This document shows positions 37,597-47,591 of a stretch of 64,000 bases of DNA, piece after piece; the stretch's first letter is position 1; the number at the start of each line of letters is the position of its first letter. Where the stretch lies: contig NZ_KI421517.1 in NCBI RefSeq assembly GCF_000473365.1, positions 3,056,634 to 3,120,633 on the forward strand. The letters are read 5' to 3'. A program made the position numbers and the translations under genes. The stretch is from Adhaeribacter aquaticus DSM 16391. GTDB taxonomy: Bacteria; Bacteroidota; Bacteroidia; Cytophagales; Hymenobacteraceae. The notes beneath the pieces are model-generated. The model worked only from the letters and a program-made list of their open reading frames with translations. It was not told where the DNA came from and did not search any database.

Positions 37597-37604
37597 TAAT
37601 TTTG
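37597..37604 (+). promoter_or_regulatory. -7 element for the polyprenyl synthase gene
   Basis: TAATTTTG matches TAnnTTTG, 38 bp before the start codon. No TTG is seen 19-21 bp upstream, so the promoter is only half supported. Confidence 0.4.
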
Positions 37605-37642
37605 GATTCGAGGAGCGGAGGTAGTAATATTGTGATTCAGAC

Positions 37643-38620
37643 ATGCGCGTAACGTTAAACGATATTCAGGGGCCGATTGCTGCGGAAATGGCGGAATTTG
37701 AAAAGAAATTCCGGACATCTATGCAGTCGAGGGTATTGCTGTTAGATAAAATCATGAGTTACATCGTGAAACGCAAAGGCAAGCAGATGCGGCCCATGTT
37801 TGTTTTCTTTTCTGCCAAACTTTTTGGAGGAGGCATAACAGAAGCTACCTACCGGGGAGCTGCCTTAATAGAGCTCCTGCATACCGCCACTTTGGTTCAT
37901 GATGATGTAGTAGATGATGCCAATTACCGACGCGGCTTTTTCTCAGTTAATGCTCTTTGGAAAAATAAAATTGCCGTGTTGGTAGGCGATTATTTATTAT
38001 CAAGAGGCTTATTGCTCTCGTTGCAGCATGATGATTTTGAGTTACTCAAGATTGTGTCTAACTCGGTTAAAGAAATGAGCGAAGGAGAGTTGTTGCAAAT
38101 GGAAAAAGCCCGCCGCCTAGATATTACCGAAGAAGTTTATTTTGATATTATCCGGCAAAAAACAGCGTCCCTTATAGCTTCTTGCTGTGCTGTAGGGGCC
38201 TCTTCTGCTGGTGCCGATGCCGAGACAATTGAAAAGGCCCGACTTTTTGGCGAAAAGGTAGGTATAGCTTTTCAGATTAAAGATGATTTATTTGATTATG
38301 GTACTGCTGAAATCGGTAAACCGGTAGGTATAGATATAAAGGAAAAGAAAATGACTTTACCTTTAATTTATGCTCTGCAGCAAGCCGATTGGTTTACAAA
38401 ACGTCAGATGATCTATAATGTGAAAAACAATAAAGGCAAAAACGAAATAATCAATAAAGTAATTGATTTTGTTAAAAAGTCTGGAGGTCTGGATTACGCT
38501 ATTGACCAAATGCATAAATATGCCGATGAAGCCCTTCAGATTCTAAATAGTTTTAGTCCATCGCCATCCCGTACCTCCCTGGAGCAACTCATTTCCTATA
38601 CTATTGATAGGGAAAAATAA
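37643..38620 (+). CDS. All-trans polyprenyl diphosphate synthase
   Basis: A 325-aa prenyltransferase that extends allylic diphosphates with IPP. The first Asp-rich motif is D87DVVD91 (LVHDDVVDDANYRRG) and the second is D214DLFD218 (IKDDLFDYG); GKQMRPMF (47-54) binds IPP. The residues before the first motif (LLHTATLV, with small side chains upstream) and the length resemble octaprenyl/solanesyl synthases making the menaquinone side chain, rather than a short-chain GGPP synthase. Chain length is inferred. If no dedicated crtE exists in the genome, this type could bear on GGPP supply, but that cannot be seen here. Confidence 0.88.
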   Translation: MRVTLNDIQGPIAAEMAEFEKKFRTSMQSRVLLLDKIMSYIVKRKGKQMRPMFVFFSAKLFGGGITEATYRGAALIELLHTATLVHDDVVDDANYRRGFFSVNALWKNKIAVLVGDYLLSRGLLLSLQHDDFELLKIVSNSVKEMSEGELLQMEKARRLDITEEVYFDIIRQKTASLIASCCAVGASSAGADAETIEKARLFGEKVGIAFQIKDDLFDYGTAEIGKPVGIDIKEKKMTLPLIYALQQADWFTKRQMIYNVKNNKGKNEIINKVIDFVKKSGGLDYAIDQMHKYADEALQILNSFSPSPSRTSLEQLISYTIDREK

Positions 38621-38926
38621 AACTCTTTTCTTTAAATGCTGCGAGGAAGCATTCTAACTACTAATAAAGGTGGCAAAGCCCTTCTTTCCTCTTTAATTCA
38701 GTCAATGCAAAAAAGTGTTTCTTGCTTTTTTTGTTATAAACTGAAGATAAATATGAGTATTTTATAAAGGAAACCTCTTGTTTAAGAGGAGGTTGTGTTT
38801 AATTGGCCGCAGGTTGAGGTGCTAAAAGCCTTGTTACATACAGCTGTATTCTCTCCTTTCTTATTTTCTGTTAATAAAGTAGCTTAATTAAAATTTCTGC
38901 CTTCCAATGGTAGAAGAAGGGTATGA
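38621..38926. other. Non-coding stretch after the polyprenyl synthase gene
   Basis: About 300 bp with no convincing gene. It holds one imperfect hairpin, CCTCTT-GTTT-AAGAGG near 38774-38789, without a T run, so it is a weak terminator at best. Confidence 0.4.
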
Positions 38927-39121
38927 ATGCAAAAAGAGCTAATGAAATTAAAGAAATATACCTTTTTAGTTTTTGCTTTTTCTTTCTCATTTTCAACGAG
39001 TATTAGTGAAAATGGAGACAGGCTATATGCAGCTGAAATTTTAAAGCAAGAATTGTTTATAGGCAAATTCCAGGAGGTTGCTGTTGCTAATTCTCCTGAA
39101 GATAATTCACCGATGAAATAA
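38927..39121 (+). CDS. Small possible secreted peptide
   Basis: A 64-codon frame, possibly starting at the second ATG (38942; MKLKKYTFLVFAFSFSFS), which would give a 59-aa peptide. The basic start followed by a Phe/Ser-rich hydrophobic stretch looks like a signal peptide. GAAGAAGG just upstream is a passable ribosome site. The stop codon is 3 bp from the stop of the convergent TlpA-like gene. No family is recognised, and the frame could be fortuitous. Confidence 0.4.
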   Translation: MQKELMKLKKYTFLVFAFSFSFSTSISENGDRLYAAEILKQELFIGKFQEVAVANSPEDNSPMK

Positions 39122-39124
39122 AAC

Positions 39125-40372
39125 TTACTCCGCCAGAAGCTGGTTTACCGTACTTTCAAAATCTTGTTTAAATTCTTCATAAAGTTTACCGGTGCCCGGA
39201 CCAGAAAAACCGGTATGAATTTTCATAACATTACCTTTTTTATCAATAAGTATAGTTGTCGGGAAAGCCACTACTTTATTCAGCATAGGTAACGTTTTTG
39301 AAGCCGCTTCTTTATCCCGGGTACCAGCAACTAAAATATCATATTGGATATTATAACGGGATTTTAATTTTCCGAGACGCACTTTAGCTTTTTCAAAGTC
39401 ATCGTTTTGTTCATAAGCCAACCCAATTATTTCTAAGCCTCTATTTTTATGCTTTGCATAAAAAGGAGCTAAATAGGCCGTTTCATCCATGCAATTAGGA
39501 CACCAAGAACCCATTAATTGAAGCACTATTACTTTACCCTGGTACTTTGCATCTGTTAATGATACTTTGTTACCATTTAAATCAGGAAACTTGAAGTTTA
39601 TTTTGTTATACCCTTTTCTAAAAAAGGTTAAAGTATCCGCTGATGGCAATTGGGCATTAGCATTTTTAATTCCTTTCCAGAGGCTTATTTCGTCCCGCCC
39701 AAAATAAAATTTACCATCAAGTTCGCCAGCCGAGTTATGCTTGGCCTTGAACAAATAAGCATGATAGCCATCAAAAGTGGAAAGCTTCATTTCATCTCCG
39801 TCCACTTCGCCATCCAGGAACCGGTAATCGCCGGTAGCACTTAAAAAAGTGCCTTTCAGGTAGTTGTTCTTTTGTTCGAACAGCCCAATGGCTTTTTCTG
39901 TGGTTCCGTCACTATATTTAAAAAGAACCTGCCATTTCCCGTTAAAGTCTTTAGTTGCCGGTTTAGGATTTTGTGAGAACCGAAATTTTTGATCGTGCTT
40001 GGCCGTGAAATTTATGGTAAATGGTTTATCTAAATTATAACGGGTCCATTTACCTTTGATTCCATTTTCCTGGTCATTAATATGGCCCTTAAGGTCAGCA
40101 TCAAATATGTGTAACGGAATTGTAACTGAATCGCCGGCAATAGTTATTTCCTCCAGCAATATTCTCTCTTCCCCATTAACCAGGTAGCCAATGGTTTTCC
40201 CGGCTTTTGTTTGTTCTACCTCCATCAGAAAAGGTATTTCCTGGTTAGAAATATTCAGCGTAAATCTCCAGGTGCCCGGCTTTAATTGTTTATCTTTTTT
40301 CTGACAATTTGTTAAGCAAAACAGGAGGGTAAAAAAAACAGGAATAAAGGAACAAAATTTTATGTATTTCAT
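39125..40372 (-). CDS. TlpA-like thiol-disulfide oxidoreductase, lipoprotein
   Basis: A 415-aa exported lipoprotein. A signal peptide ends at a lipobox-like LTNC, with the Cys at residue 23. The middle (about 30-260) has two beta-rich repeats that could be DUF4369-like sensor domains; I do not recognise them firmly. The C-terminal 150 residues form a thioredoxin/AhpC-TSA domain with the redox pair CPNC in LMGSWCPNCMDETAYL, and FPTTILIDKKGNV with the conserved cis-proline. It probably reduces or remodels disulfides in the periplasm. No partner gene is adjacent. Confidence 0.85.
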   Translation of the reverse strand: MKYIKFCSFIPVFFTLLFCLTNCQKKDKQLKPGTWRFTLNISNQEIPFLMEVEQTKAGKTIGYLVNGEERILLEEITIAGDSVTIPLHIFDADLKGHINDQENGIKGKWTRYNLDKPFTINFTAKHDQKFRFSQNPKPATKDFNGKWQVLFKYSDGTTEKAIGLFEQKNNYLKGTFLSATGDYRFLDGEVDGDEMKLSTFDGYHAYLFKAKHNSAGELDGKFYFGRDEISLWKGIKNANAQLPSADTLTFFRKGYNKINFKFPDLNGNKVSLTDAKYQGKVIVLQLMGSWCPNCMDETAYLAPFYAKHKNRGLEIIGLAYEQNDDFEKAKVRLGKLKSRYNIQYDILVAGTRDKEAASKTLPMLNKVVAFPTTILIDKKGNVMKIHTGFSGPGTGKLYEEFKQDFESTVNQLLAE

Positions 40373-40497
40373 AAAAGAAGGAAAAGCTTTGGCAACAAAC
40401 TAAACAAAACCGCTTGGAGTGAGTACATTACTAGGATTGCATATACGTAGTATTGTGTTAAATCTTTGATAAAGACTTATTCAAAATTAATAAAGTA

Positions 40498-40725
40498 ATG
40501 GAAAACCAACCAACACCTAATCCGATTTCGCCGGATAAAATTACGAATGCCGACGAAAGTAAAAAATTGCCGGGTACAAATGCAGAGATAAAATCACCGC
40601 AGGAAACAGACGAATTAGATAAGTCTTATGAAGGTGTAAGAGAAGGTGGAAATGTAGCTGCCGAAGACGAAACAGGGACGGATGCGTTGGATGGTTCCAA
40701 TGCTAATAACCTTCGAACTAAATAA
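40498..40725 (+). CDS. Small acidic, disordered protein
   Basis: A 75-aa protein rich in Asp, Glu, Asn, Pro and Thr, with no hydrophobic segment and no Cys; it should be intrinsically disordered and soluble. It is divergent from the TlpA-like gene. Codon use looks like that of neighbouring genes and the sequence has GG-VAAEDETGTDALDGSN-type repeats of small and acidic residues. I do not recognise a family. Stress-related or hydrophilin-like roles are only a guess. Confidence 0.6.
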   Translation: MENQPTPNPISPDKITNADESKKLPGTNAEIKSPQETDELDKSYEGVREGGNVAAEDETGTDALDGSNANNLRTK

Positions 40726-40813
40726 CAGAAGGTCAAAGGGTATTTTTTTATTTGTTTTAATTTTAAATAGCAAAAATGACGGGTTTGTAATAGCACTTTT
40801 ATCGTCATTTATA

Positions 40814-40821
40814 TATATTTG
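40814..40821 (+). promoter_or_regulatory. -7 element for the aconitase gene
   Basis: TATATTTG matches TAnnTTTG exactly, 82 bp before the aconitase start. No TTG is present at the usual distance upstream. Confidence 0.4.
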
Positions 40822-40903
40822 CGCAAATTTTTTTCTGGAAGTGTTAAAAAATAACGCTTTCCGGTAAAAGAAAAAGTTTAAACATCATTACAACCCCACA
40901 ATT

Positions 40904-43204
40904 ATGGCATTTGATATTGATATGATTAAGGCGGTTTATGCACGGTTAGGAGAGCGCGTAACAGCTGCTCGCCAAACTGTAGGCCGACCGTTAACTCAAA
41001 CTGAGAAAATTCTTTACGCTCACTTATATGAGAATCCGATAACAGGAGCTTTCGAGCGGGGTAAATCTTATGTGGATTTTGCTCCCGATAGAGTTGCTAT
41101 GCAGGATGCAACTGCCCAGATGGCTTTATTGCAATTTATGCAAGCGGGTAAACCACAGGCCGCCGTTCCTTCATCTGTACATTGCGACCATTTAATTCAG
41201 GCGCGTGATGGAGCTAATGAAGATTTAGAAGTAGCTACAAAAGAAAATAAAGAAGTATACGATTTCTTAGCATCAGTTTCTAATAAATATGGCATTGGTT
41301 TCTGGAAACCAGGTGCGGGTATTATCCACACAGTTATATTTGAAAACTACGCCTTCCCAGGTGGTATGATGATAGGTACTGACTCCCACACGCCAAACGC
41401 GGGTGGTCTGGGTATGATTGCTATTGGTGTTGGTGGGGCTGATGCCGTTGACGTTATGGCGGGTATGGCATGGGAGCTTAAGTTCCCTAAAGTTATCGGG
41501 GTTAAATTAACCGGTAAAATGAGCGGCTGGACAGCGCCAAAAGATGTTATCCTGAAAGTGGCGGGTATATTAACCGTAAAAGGTGGTACCGGTGCTATTG
41601 TAGAATATTTTGGCGAAGGTGCTAAAACAATTTCTTGCTCTGGTAAATCTACCATCTGTAACATGGGAGCTGAAATAGGAGCTACTACTTCCTTATTTGC
41701 CTATGATGAGACCATGGCAGATTACCTGAGACAAACTGAACGCGGAGACATTGCTGATTTAGCGGAGCAGGTAGCCGAGCATTTACGTGGTGATGATGAA
41801 GTGTATGCTAATCCAGAAGCTTATTATGATCAGGTAATTGAAATTAACCTGAGCGAGCTTGAGCCGCACGTAAACGGACCGTTTACGCCGGATGCTGCCT
41901 GGCCAATCTCTGCCTTTGCTGCTGCCGTTAAAGAACATGGCTGGCCAGCTAAGTTAGAAGTAGGTTTAATTGGTTCTTGTACCAACTCTTCTTACGAAGA
42001 TCTTACCCGTGCCGCCTCTTTAGCCAGACAAGCAGTAGAAAAAGGCTTAGCAGTAAATGCTGAATACACGATTACTCCAGGTTCTGAAGTAGTGCGTTAC
42101 ACGGCTGAGCGTGATGGTATTTTAGATACTTTTGCTGAAATTGGTGGCGTAGTACTGGCAAATGCTTGCGGACCTTGTATTGGTCAGTGGGCACGTCATA
42201 CCGATGATCCAAAACGCAGAAATTCTATTATTACCTCTTTTAACCGTAACTTCGCGAAACGGAATGATGGTAACCCAAATACCCACGCGTTTGTAGCTTC
42301 TCCTGAAATTGTAACTGCTTTTGCTATTGCTGGTGATTTAACTTTCAACCCTTTAACTGATACCTTAACAAACAAAAATGGTGAGCAGGTAAAACTAGAT
42401 GAGCCAACAGGTATCCAGTTTCCAGCAAACGGTTTTGATGTAGAGGATGCAGGTTATGTAGCGCCGGCAGAAGATGGTAGCCACGTAGAAGTAGCAGTAG
42501 ATCCTAAATCTGATCGTCTGCAATTATTAGAAGGTTTCCCGACCTGGAATGGTGCTGACTATAAAGGATTACGGTTATTAATTAAAGCACAGGGTAAGTG
42601 TACTACTGACCATATTTCTATGGCTGGTCCATGGTTAAAATACCGTGGTCACTTAGATAATATTTCTAATAACATGCTGATTGGTGCTATTAATGCTTAT
42701 AATGGTGAAGCAAATAGCGTTAGAAACTTCATGTTACATGACAATCCACATCAGGAAGTTCCAACTGTAGCGCGTGCTTACAAAGCTGCCGGTATTGGTT
42801 CTATTGTAGTGGGTGATGAAAACTACGGTGAAGGTTCTTCCCGTGAGCATGCTGCTATGGAGCCTCGTCATTTAGGTGTGAAGGTGGTATTAGTAAAATC
42901 TTTTGCCCGTATTCACGAAACAAACCTGAAGAAACAAGGAATGTTAGCGCTTACTTTTGCTAATAAAGAAGATTACGATAAAGTTCAGGAAAGCGATTTG
43001 ATCGATGTAATTGGATTAACTTCATTTACTCCTGGTAAACCATTGCAGGTTGTTTTACACCATGTTGATGGCACGGAAGATTCTTTTGAAGCAAATCATA
43101 CTTATAACCAAGGACAAATTGAGTGGTTCAAAGCTGGTTCAGCATTAAACTTAATTCGTTTAAAAAGTGCGGCTGCTGCTTCTGAAGGTTTTACTCAAAT
43201 GTAA
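40904..43204 (+). CDS. acn: Aconitate hydratase, mitochondrial type
   Basis: A 766-aa 4Fe-4S enzyme of the TCA cycle, interconverting citrate and isocitrate. Cluster cysteines are in [12 protein letters not shown] (about 353-364) and [13 protein letters not shown] (about 419-431). [10 protein letters not shown] (about 86-95) and [23 protein letters not shown] supply active-site residues; [17 protein letters not shown] is the swivel-domain signature. The length and sequence resemble mitochondrial ACO2 rather than the 890-aa bacterial AcnA or AcnB. Monocistronic, with a strong shared terminator. Confidence 0.95.
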   Translation: MAFDIDMIKAVYARLGERVTAARQTVGRPLTQTEKILYAHLYENPITGAFERGKSYVDFAPDRVAMQDATAQMALLQFMQAGKPQAAVPSSVHCDHLIQARDGANEDLEVATKENKEVYDFLASVSNKYGIGFWKPGAGIIHTVIFENYAFPGGMMIGTDSHTPNAGGLGMIAIGVGGADAVDVMAGMAWELKFPKVIGVKLTGKMSGWTAPKDVILKVAGILTVKGGTGAIVEYFGEGAKTISCSGKSTICNMGAEIGATTSLFAYDETMADYLRQTERGDIADLAEQVAEHLRGDDEVYANPEAYYDQVIEINLSELEPHVNGPFTPDAAWPISAFAAAVKEHGWPAKLEVGLIGSCTNSSYEDLTRAASLARQAVEKGLAVNAEYTITPGSEVVRYTAERDGILDTFAEIGGVVLANACGPCIGQWARHTDDPKRRNSIITSFNRNFAKRNDGNPNTHAFVASPEIVTAFAIAGDLTFNPLTDTLTNKNGEQVKLDEPTGIQFPANGFDVEDAGYVAPAEDGSHVEVAVDPKSDRLQLLEGFPTWNGADYKGLRLLIKAQGKCTTDHISMAGPWLKYRGHLDNISNNMLIGAINAYNGEANSVRNFMLHDNPHQEVPTVARAYKAAGIGSIVVGDENYGEGSSREHAAMEPRHLGVKVVLVKSFARIHETNLKKQGMLALTFANKEDYDKVQESDLIDVIGLTSFTPGKPLQVVLHHVDGTEDSFEANHTYNQGQIEWFKAGSALNLIRLKSAAAASEGFTQM

Positions 43205-43223
43205 TTTTATAATACCTTTTTAT

Positions 43224-43258
43224 AAAAAAGAGGCCCTTAATTTAAGGGCCTCTTTTTT
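43224..43258. terminator. Bidirectional terminator between aconitase and the subtilase
   Basis: Perfect 17-bp arms around a single central T: AAAAAAGAGGCCCTTAA / TTAAGGGCCTCTTTTTT. It lies 19 bp past the aconitase stop and 8 bp before the stop of the convergent protease gene. Confidence 0.92.
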
Positions 43259-43266
43259 TATGGTTA

Positions 43267-46200
43267 TTAATATGCCCGCATCACCTGAAACTTTTTAGTT
43301 ATGGTGCCATCCTTTCCGCTGATTCTCATAAGATACATTCCTCGCGCCAGAGAAGCGGTATCAAAACTAACTAGATCAGATGTATTTACTATTTTTCTTT
43401 GAATAACTTCCCCAATAATATTAATTATTTCAATGGTAATAACAGAAGTAGTATTAACGTCTTCCGCAATAGCTAAATAGACATTCTTGCCTGGAGTTGG
43501 ATTTGGGTAAATAGTAAATTGCTGACTGGTCCAGGTTTTAGTATAATTTAAATGCTTGATTTCTAGTTTTTTGGTAATCGAATCAGTACATCCCCTTTTA
43601 TCAATAACAACTAATTTTACCTCATAGCTGCCCGGTTGCTGGTATTGAATATTTGGGTTTGGTAATTCACTGCTTTGGCCATTCCCAAAATGCCACTGCC
43701 ATTTTACACTATTAGGAGTTTGGGCAGTAAAGGAAATTTTACCATTAGTGGCAGGGCTATAAGGATTAGGGGTATAGGTAAAATCAGCTTTGGGGCTATA
43801 AACAACAATCTTGGCGGGAACTAATGGACTGGCATACATCGAATCAATATTGCTGACGTAATATTCCGTAGTTGTAGTCAATTTAGGCGTAGTAAAAGTG
43901 GAGCCGGTTGCCAAAATATTTTTTCCTTCTCTATCAGCATAAAAGTTAAATAACTTGCCACCAGCAGGTTTTATAGTACCTGCAACACCAGAACAAATGC
44001 TATCTGTTTTAACTACTGGTAAAGGGCTGGTATTGATGTCCAAATATCGTTTTTGAGCTGCTTTTGCACTGTTCTGTAAATCCTCCAAGTTATCACCAGC
44101 TATAACAGCAAAGGCTATGGTGTAACTTTCTCCGGGTATTAAATCTGGAATTTTCCCACCCAATACATCAGATACATCATTTCCGGTACCATTTAAACCA
44201 GCCTTTAAGTGCGACCGGTATGGATTTGAAAGGGCTTTATATTTTTCAGCATCCGAAAAGCCATCGGCCAGGTTAATATCGTCCGGCAAATTAGAAGATT
44301 TTTCCAGTGCATAATGGGTAGGGACTGTGTTCGTTAACAATTTTAAACCAGCAAAAACGGTAGGGTTGTTTACATCATAAGTATAACTCAAAGTATTCAA
44401 TGAATCATAAGCTGCAATATTTTTATTGTAGTTCCCAATATCCCAGTCGGCAAATAACCCGGCATATAAATCTGTCAGTACATTTGGAGTAGCATTTGTT
44501 ATTTTATAATCTACTATTACAAACTTACTGCTGGGCAAGTCGTTCCAGGCATATGCCCGATGAAATACCTTTACACCGGCAAAACCCGATTTAGGGAATG
44601 AATCTTGCATGACTCCTCGGGCTACAACATCTGCCAGTTTGGGATTTGTTTGATACCGAATAGGAACAATTGTACCAAAATCATTATCAGGAAAGTTTTT
44701 TTCATTACGAATATTATCAGAAACACCCTTAGGTGTACCTACCATTAAGCCACCCTCGTGTAATAGCAGATCCCCATTCTTATAGGAAATACTAGCCTTA
44801 AACCTATATCCATTTTTATGTAAGTTTCCACTGCTGGTAGCTGTTACCTGTAAGTCATTAGTATTTATAGTAACAAAGTCAGGATTTACAGTAATCATGA
44901 AATATTGAAAATCCGAATACGAACCATCTTCAAATCCATACCGAAAACTTACGGTTGTGTTTGGCGGGGCATCTGGCCTAATATAAATATTAAATGGTTG
45001 TTCTTTATTAGAAATGGATGACAGTGTGTTTAAAGCACCAATTGTCAGGTCGTCATTAATTATAGTAACATACGGAGAAGAACTGGTAAGCTGAATTTTT
45101 AAATTATTTGTTGGGGCTAAAACATTAATAAATGAACTGGTGATCTTGATAGAATCACCGGAAAAGATGAAGATACCTTTATCTATTAAATTCTCTGTAT
45201 TTCTAACTGATTTAACGTTTGTTTCGGTAAGAGCACGGTACAAATTAACTCGCCCTCTACCAAGTTTTTCCAGATAAGCTGAGTTTTCAGGAATACTGTA
45301 AATATTATCTGTTGTCATGCGAAGTTGTTCAGCTATTTGTAAGGCTGAATAAGCAGGAAAATGCTTTCTGACCAAGGCGGCACAACCTGCTAAAATAGGC
45401 GAGGCCATGGAGGTGCCTTGTCCAAATGCATAAGTAGACCCATTTGAATAGCTGGTAGTCAGGATTTGAGCTCCCGGAGCCATTAAATCCACCTGGTTAT
45501 TAAAAGTATGACTTGCTACTCTTTCGTCTAACCTATTGGAGGATGTAACCGAAATAACATTATTATAAGAGGCCGGATAATAGTTGACATCCCTGCTTTC
45601 GTTTCCGGCAGCTGCTACTATAACTACGTTTTTATTGATAGCTGCATAATTAATAATATCCTGTTCATATGACGAATAAGGATTCGCACCACCCCAAGAT
45701 AAATTAATAACCTGACAACCATGATCGGCAGCATAAACAATGCCTTCATAACCTGCAAAAGTGCCCCTTGCTGTACTGGGAAATACTTTAACAGGCAGTA
45801 TTTTACAGTTAAAGGCCACACCTGCCATTCCTTTGTTATTGTTAACTTCTGCTGCTGCAATTCCACTTACTGCTACGCCGTGATCGTTCGCATCGGCATT
45901 GGGGTCATTATCTTTGTCAGCTAAGTCCCACCCTCGAAAGTTATCAATAAAGCCGTCCTGGTCATTATCTATACCATCAATCTTATCAGCATAATTATAT
46001 TTTATTTTATTCTTTATATCCTCATGGCTAAAGATTATACCCGTATCCAAAATACCTATTACTATGGTTGAATCGCCTTTTTGAATATCCCAGCCTTTAT
46101 AGGCCTGAATCTTTTTTAAATAATATTGAGAACCATTAATGGAATCAGCCAAGGGGTCATTGGGTTGGTATAATATAGTAGGAATGTAAATTGGCTCTAC

Positions 46201-46563
46201 ATATGCTACTGCTTGTGTTGCTAATAAGTCTTTCCGGAGCTTATCAAAAGAATAAGCAGGTTTAAACTCCAATTCATAAATCTGAGAGATATCTACAGCT
46301 CCGGCTTTATGGATGTTAAGCCGGGCATGCGGGAATTTCTGGATGGGATTTTTATTCTGAACCAGATTCAGAAGTTGTTGTAACTGCTGTTTATTAGTTT
46401 CTGATACTGAGTTATGGGGTTTTAATTTATATATCAAGGTAAACCGTTTTACTTCGGTTCCCGAAGCTGGAGGTTGTAGTTGTTGTGCAACACTTAAGAA
46501 AGAGAAGAAAAGGAAAATAAAAGCCAGAAAAGCAATATTTTTAATATGTAAGCTAAGAAACAT
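43267..46563 (-). CDS. Subtilisin-like serine protease with PKD domain and T9SS type-A sorting domain
   Basis: A 1098-aa secreted S8 peptidase. A signal peptide (about 1-26) is followed by a propeptide-like region (about 38-125) and the catalytic domain with D173 (ILDTGI), H228 (DHGVAVSG), N321 (AAAGN) and S385 (GTSMASP). An Asp-rich loop near 196-228 looks like a calcium site (DNDQDGFID). A long beta-rich central part and a PKD-like domain (about 925-1010, WQWHFGNGQSS) follow. The C-terminal 80 residues have YPNPTPGKN and end in a Lys/Arg-bearing MRAY, the type-A T9SS signal. It likely acts on the cell surface or outside. Confidence 0.93.
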   Translation of the reverse strand: MFLSLHIKNIAFLAFIFLFFSFLSVAQQLQPPASGTEVKRFTLIYKLKPHNSVSETNKQQLQQLLNLVQNKNPIQKFPHARLNIHKAGAVDISQIYELEFKPAYSFDKLRKDLLATQAVAYVEPIYIPTILYQPNDPLADSINGSQYYLKKIQAYKGWDIQKGDSTIVIGILDTGIIFSHEDIKNKIKYNYADKIDGIDNDQDGFIDNFRGWDLADKDNDPNADANDHGVAVSGIAAAEVNNNKGMAGVAFNCKILPVKVFPSTARGTFAGYEGIVYAADHGCQVINLSWGGANPYSSYEQDIINYAAINKNVVIVAAAGNESRDVNYYPASYNNVISVTSSNRLDERVASHTFNNQVDLMAPGAQILTTSYSNGSTYAFGQGTSMASPILAGCAALVRKHFPAYSALQIAEQLRMTTDNIYSIPENSAYLEKLGRGRVNLYRALTETNVKSVRNTENLIDKGIFIFSGDSIKITSSFINVLAPTNNLKIQLTSSSPYVTIINDDLTIGALNTLSSISNKEQPFNIYIRPDAPPNTTVSFRYGFEDGSYSDFQYFMITVNPDFVTINTNDLQVTATSSGNLHKNGYRFKASISYKNGDLLLHEGGLMVGTPKGVSDNIRNEKNFPDNDFGTIVPIRYQTNPKLADVVARGVMQDSFPKSGFAGVKVFHRAYAWNDLPSSKFVIVDYKITNATPNVLTDLYAGLFADWDIGNYNKNIAAYDSLNTLSYTYDVNNPTVFAGLKLLTNTVPTHYALEKSSNLPDDINLADGFSDAEKYKALSNPYRSHLKAGLNGTGNDVSDVLGGKIPDLIPGESYTIAFAVIAGDNLEDLQNSAKAAQKRYLDINTSPLPVVKTDSICSGVAGTIKPAGGKLFNFYADREGKNILATGSTFTTPKLTTTTEYYVSNIDSMYASPLVPAKIVVYSPKADFTYTPNPYSPATNGKISFTAQTPNSVKWQWHFGNGQSSELPNPNIQYQQPGSYEVKLVVIDKRGCTDSITKKLEIKHLNYTKTWTSQQFTIYPNPTPGKNVYLAIAEDVNTTSVITIEIINIIGEVIQRKIVNTSDLVSFDTASLARGMYLMRISGKDGTITKKFQVMRAY

Positions 46564-46787
46564 TTTACCTATAGGAATTTGCTTTAATTTACTCTTTTAT
46601 TTGGAAATTAACCTAAAGGAAAACCTTAACTTATCTGATATTTACAAGAATGTAGTAGCTAATTTTAATCGAAAAGTAATTTGGCATTGTTAATGTTAAT
46701 TCAGGTGGTTTCTTTATCTACTAAATTGCGGTAATTTTGCACTTAGTTTAAGTATTTTAATTGAATTGCCTATTGCTTAATTTATAT

Positions 46788-46838
46788 AAAAAAGAGCCAG
46801 AGGCAACTTGAAATTCAACTTGCCTCTGGCTCTTTTTT
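46788..46838. terminator. Terminator downstream of the 100-aa protein gene
   Basis: A 51-bp inverted repeat: arms of 25 bp with one mismatch around a single A, outer part AAAAAAGAGCCAGAGGCAA and its mirror. It lies 10 bp past the stop of the minus-strand gene. Confidence 0.9.
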
Positions 46839-46848
46839 AAAAATATTT

Positions 46849-47151
46849 TTACTCCCAGATTTTTTTTATATCGTTAGCCAGTCCATCTATACCACTCTTG
46901 ATTTCAGTCCAGGCAGAATTACTGGTGTCGTTGCCAGATTGATTTAGCTTCTCTGAAATTAAGGCTCTTTTTCGTTCCAATGCAGCAATATGCTGATGAT
47001 AGGTATGATTGGAATCGGCAGCAGTCGCATGAGCCCGGCCTTGTAATATCTTAATTTTGCCATCTAGTTCCTCCAGACTTTGCCGGATTTCATTTGGACT
47101 TAAGTGTTCGGGTGCCCGTACACTTTCAGGTTTTGGTGGGTAAGAATTCAT
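46849..47151 (-). CDS. Small helical soluble protein, unknown function
   Basis: A 100-aa protein. A Pro-rich start (SYPPKPESVRAPEHLS) is followed by two helices likely forming a coiled-coil hairpin (about 22-42, EIRQSLEELDGKIKILQGRA; about 50-70, HQHIAALERKRALISEKLNQ), and a C-terminal amphipathic helix ending DIKKIWE. No signal peptide or catalytic motif. A good terminator follows, which supports it being a real transcription unit. Family not recognised. Confidence 0.7.
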   Translation of the reverse strand: MNSYPPKPESVRAPEHLSPNEIRQSLEELDGKIKILQGRAHATAADSNHTYHQHIAALERKRALISEKLNQSGNDTSNSAWTEIKSGIDGLANDIKKIWE

Positions 47152-47591
47152 AAAGCGAAATTTTATGTTTAAAAGATCTATTCAGTAGCTAAATACAGGA
47201 TTGATTTTTATTACTATTATTTAAAATAAAAGTTTTGGCTTATGAGTAAAATGTACCAATAACTACTTTAAATACAAATCTAAATTTGGGAATAATTTAA
47301 GTTTAAGATTTTTTATTTTTATGTTCAATTTTCCAAAAAGGAAGTAACTATTGAGGAATTGGAAATTCTGAATTCATACATAAAGACTTTCCTTTCTAAC
47401 TATTATCCAAGTATATTAATGCTGCCAAAATTAAAAGTTGCCATTCAATTGGTTAAATAGGGTATCAACGTAAAGGATGGGTTGTAATTAGAAGTTGGTA
47501 GTTATTAAATATTAAGATTAAATCTAAACCTTCAGGTATGAAAAAAGGGTAGCTATTGAGCTACCCTTTTTAATTGAATATTATATTTATT
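47152..47591. other. AT-rich gap with a terminator
   Basis: About 440 bp without a convincing gene. It contains the terminator of the downstream sugar-enzyme operon (47542-47571) and a minus-strand TAGATTTG (47275-47282) that could be a -7 element for the 100-aa protein. I see no RNA gene. Confidence 0.4.
47542..47571 (-). terminator. Terminator of the kinase/pyrophosphorylase operon
   Basis: Perfect 13-bp arms AAAAAGGGTAGCT / AGCTACCCTTTTT with a 4-nt loop, 21 bp beyond the stop of the 1109-aa gene. Confidence 0.9.

Noticed and set aside
38770-38797. Hairpin CCTCTT-GTTT-AAGAGG after the polyprenyl synthase gene
   Set aside because: Short stem with a bulge and no T run, so I do not call it a terminator or RNA gene.
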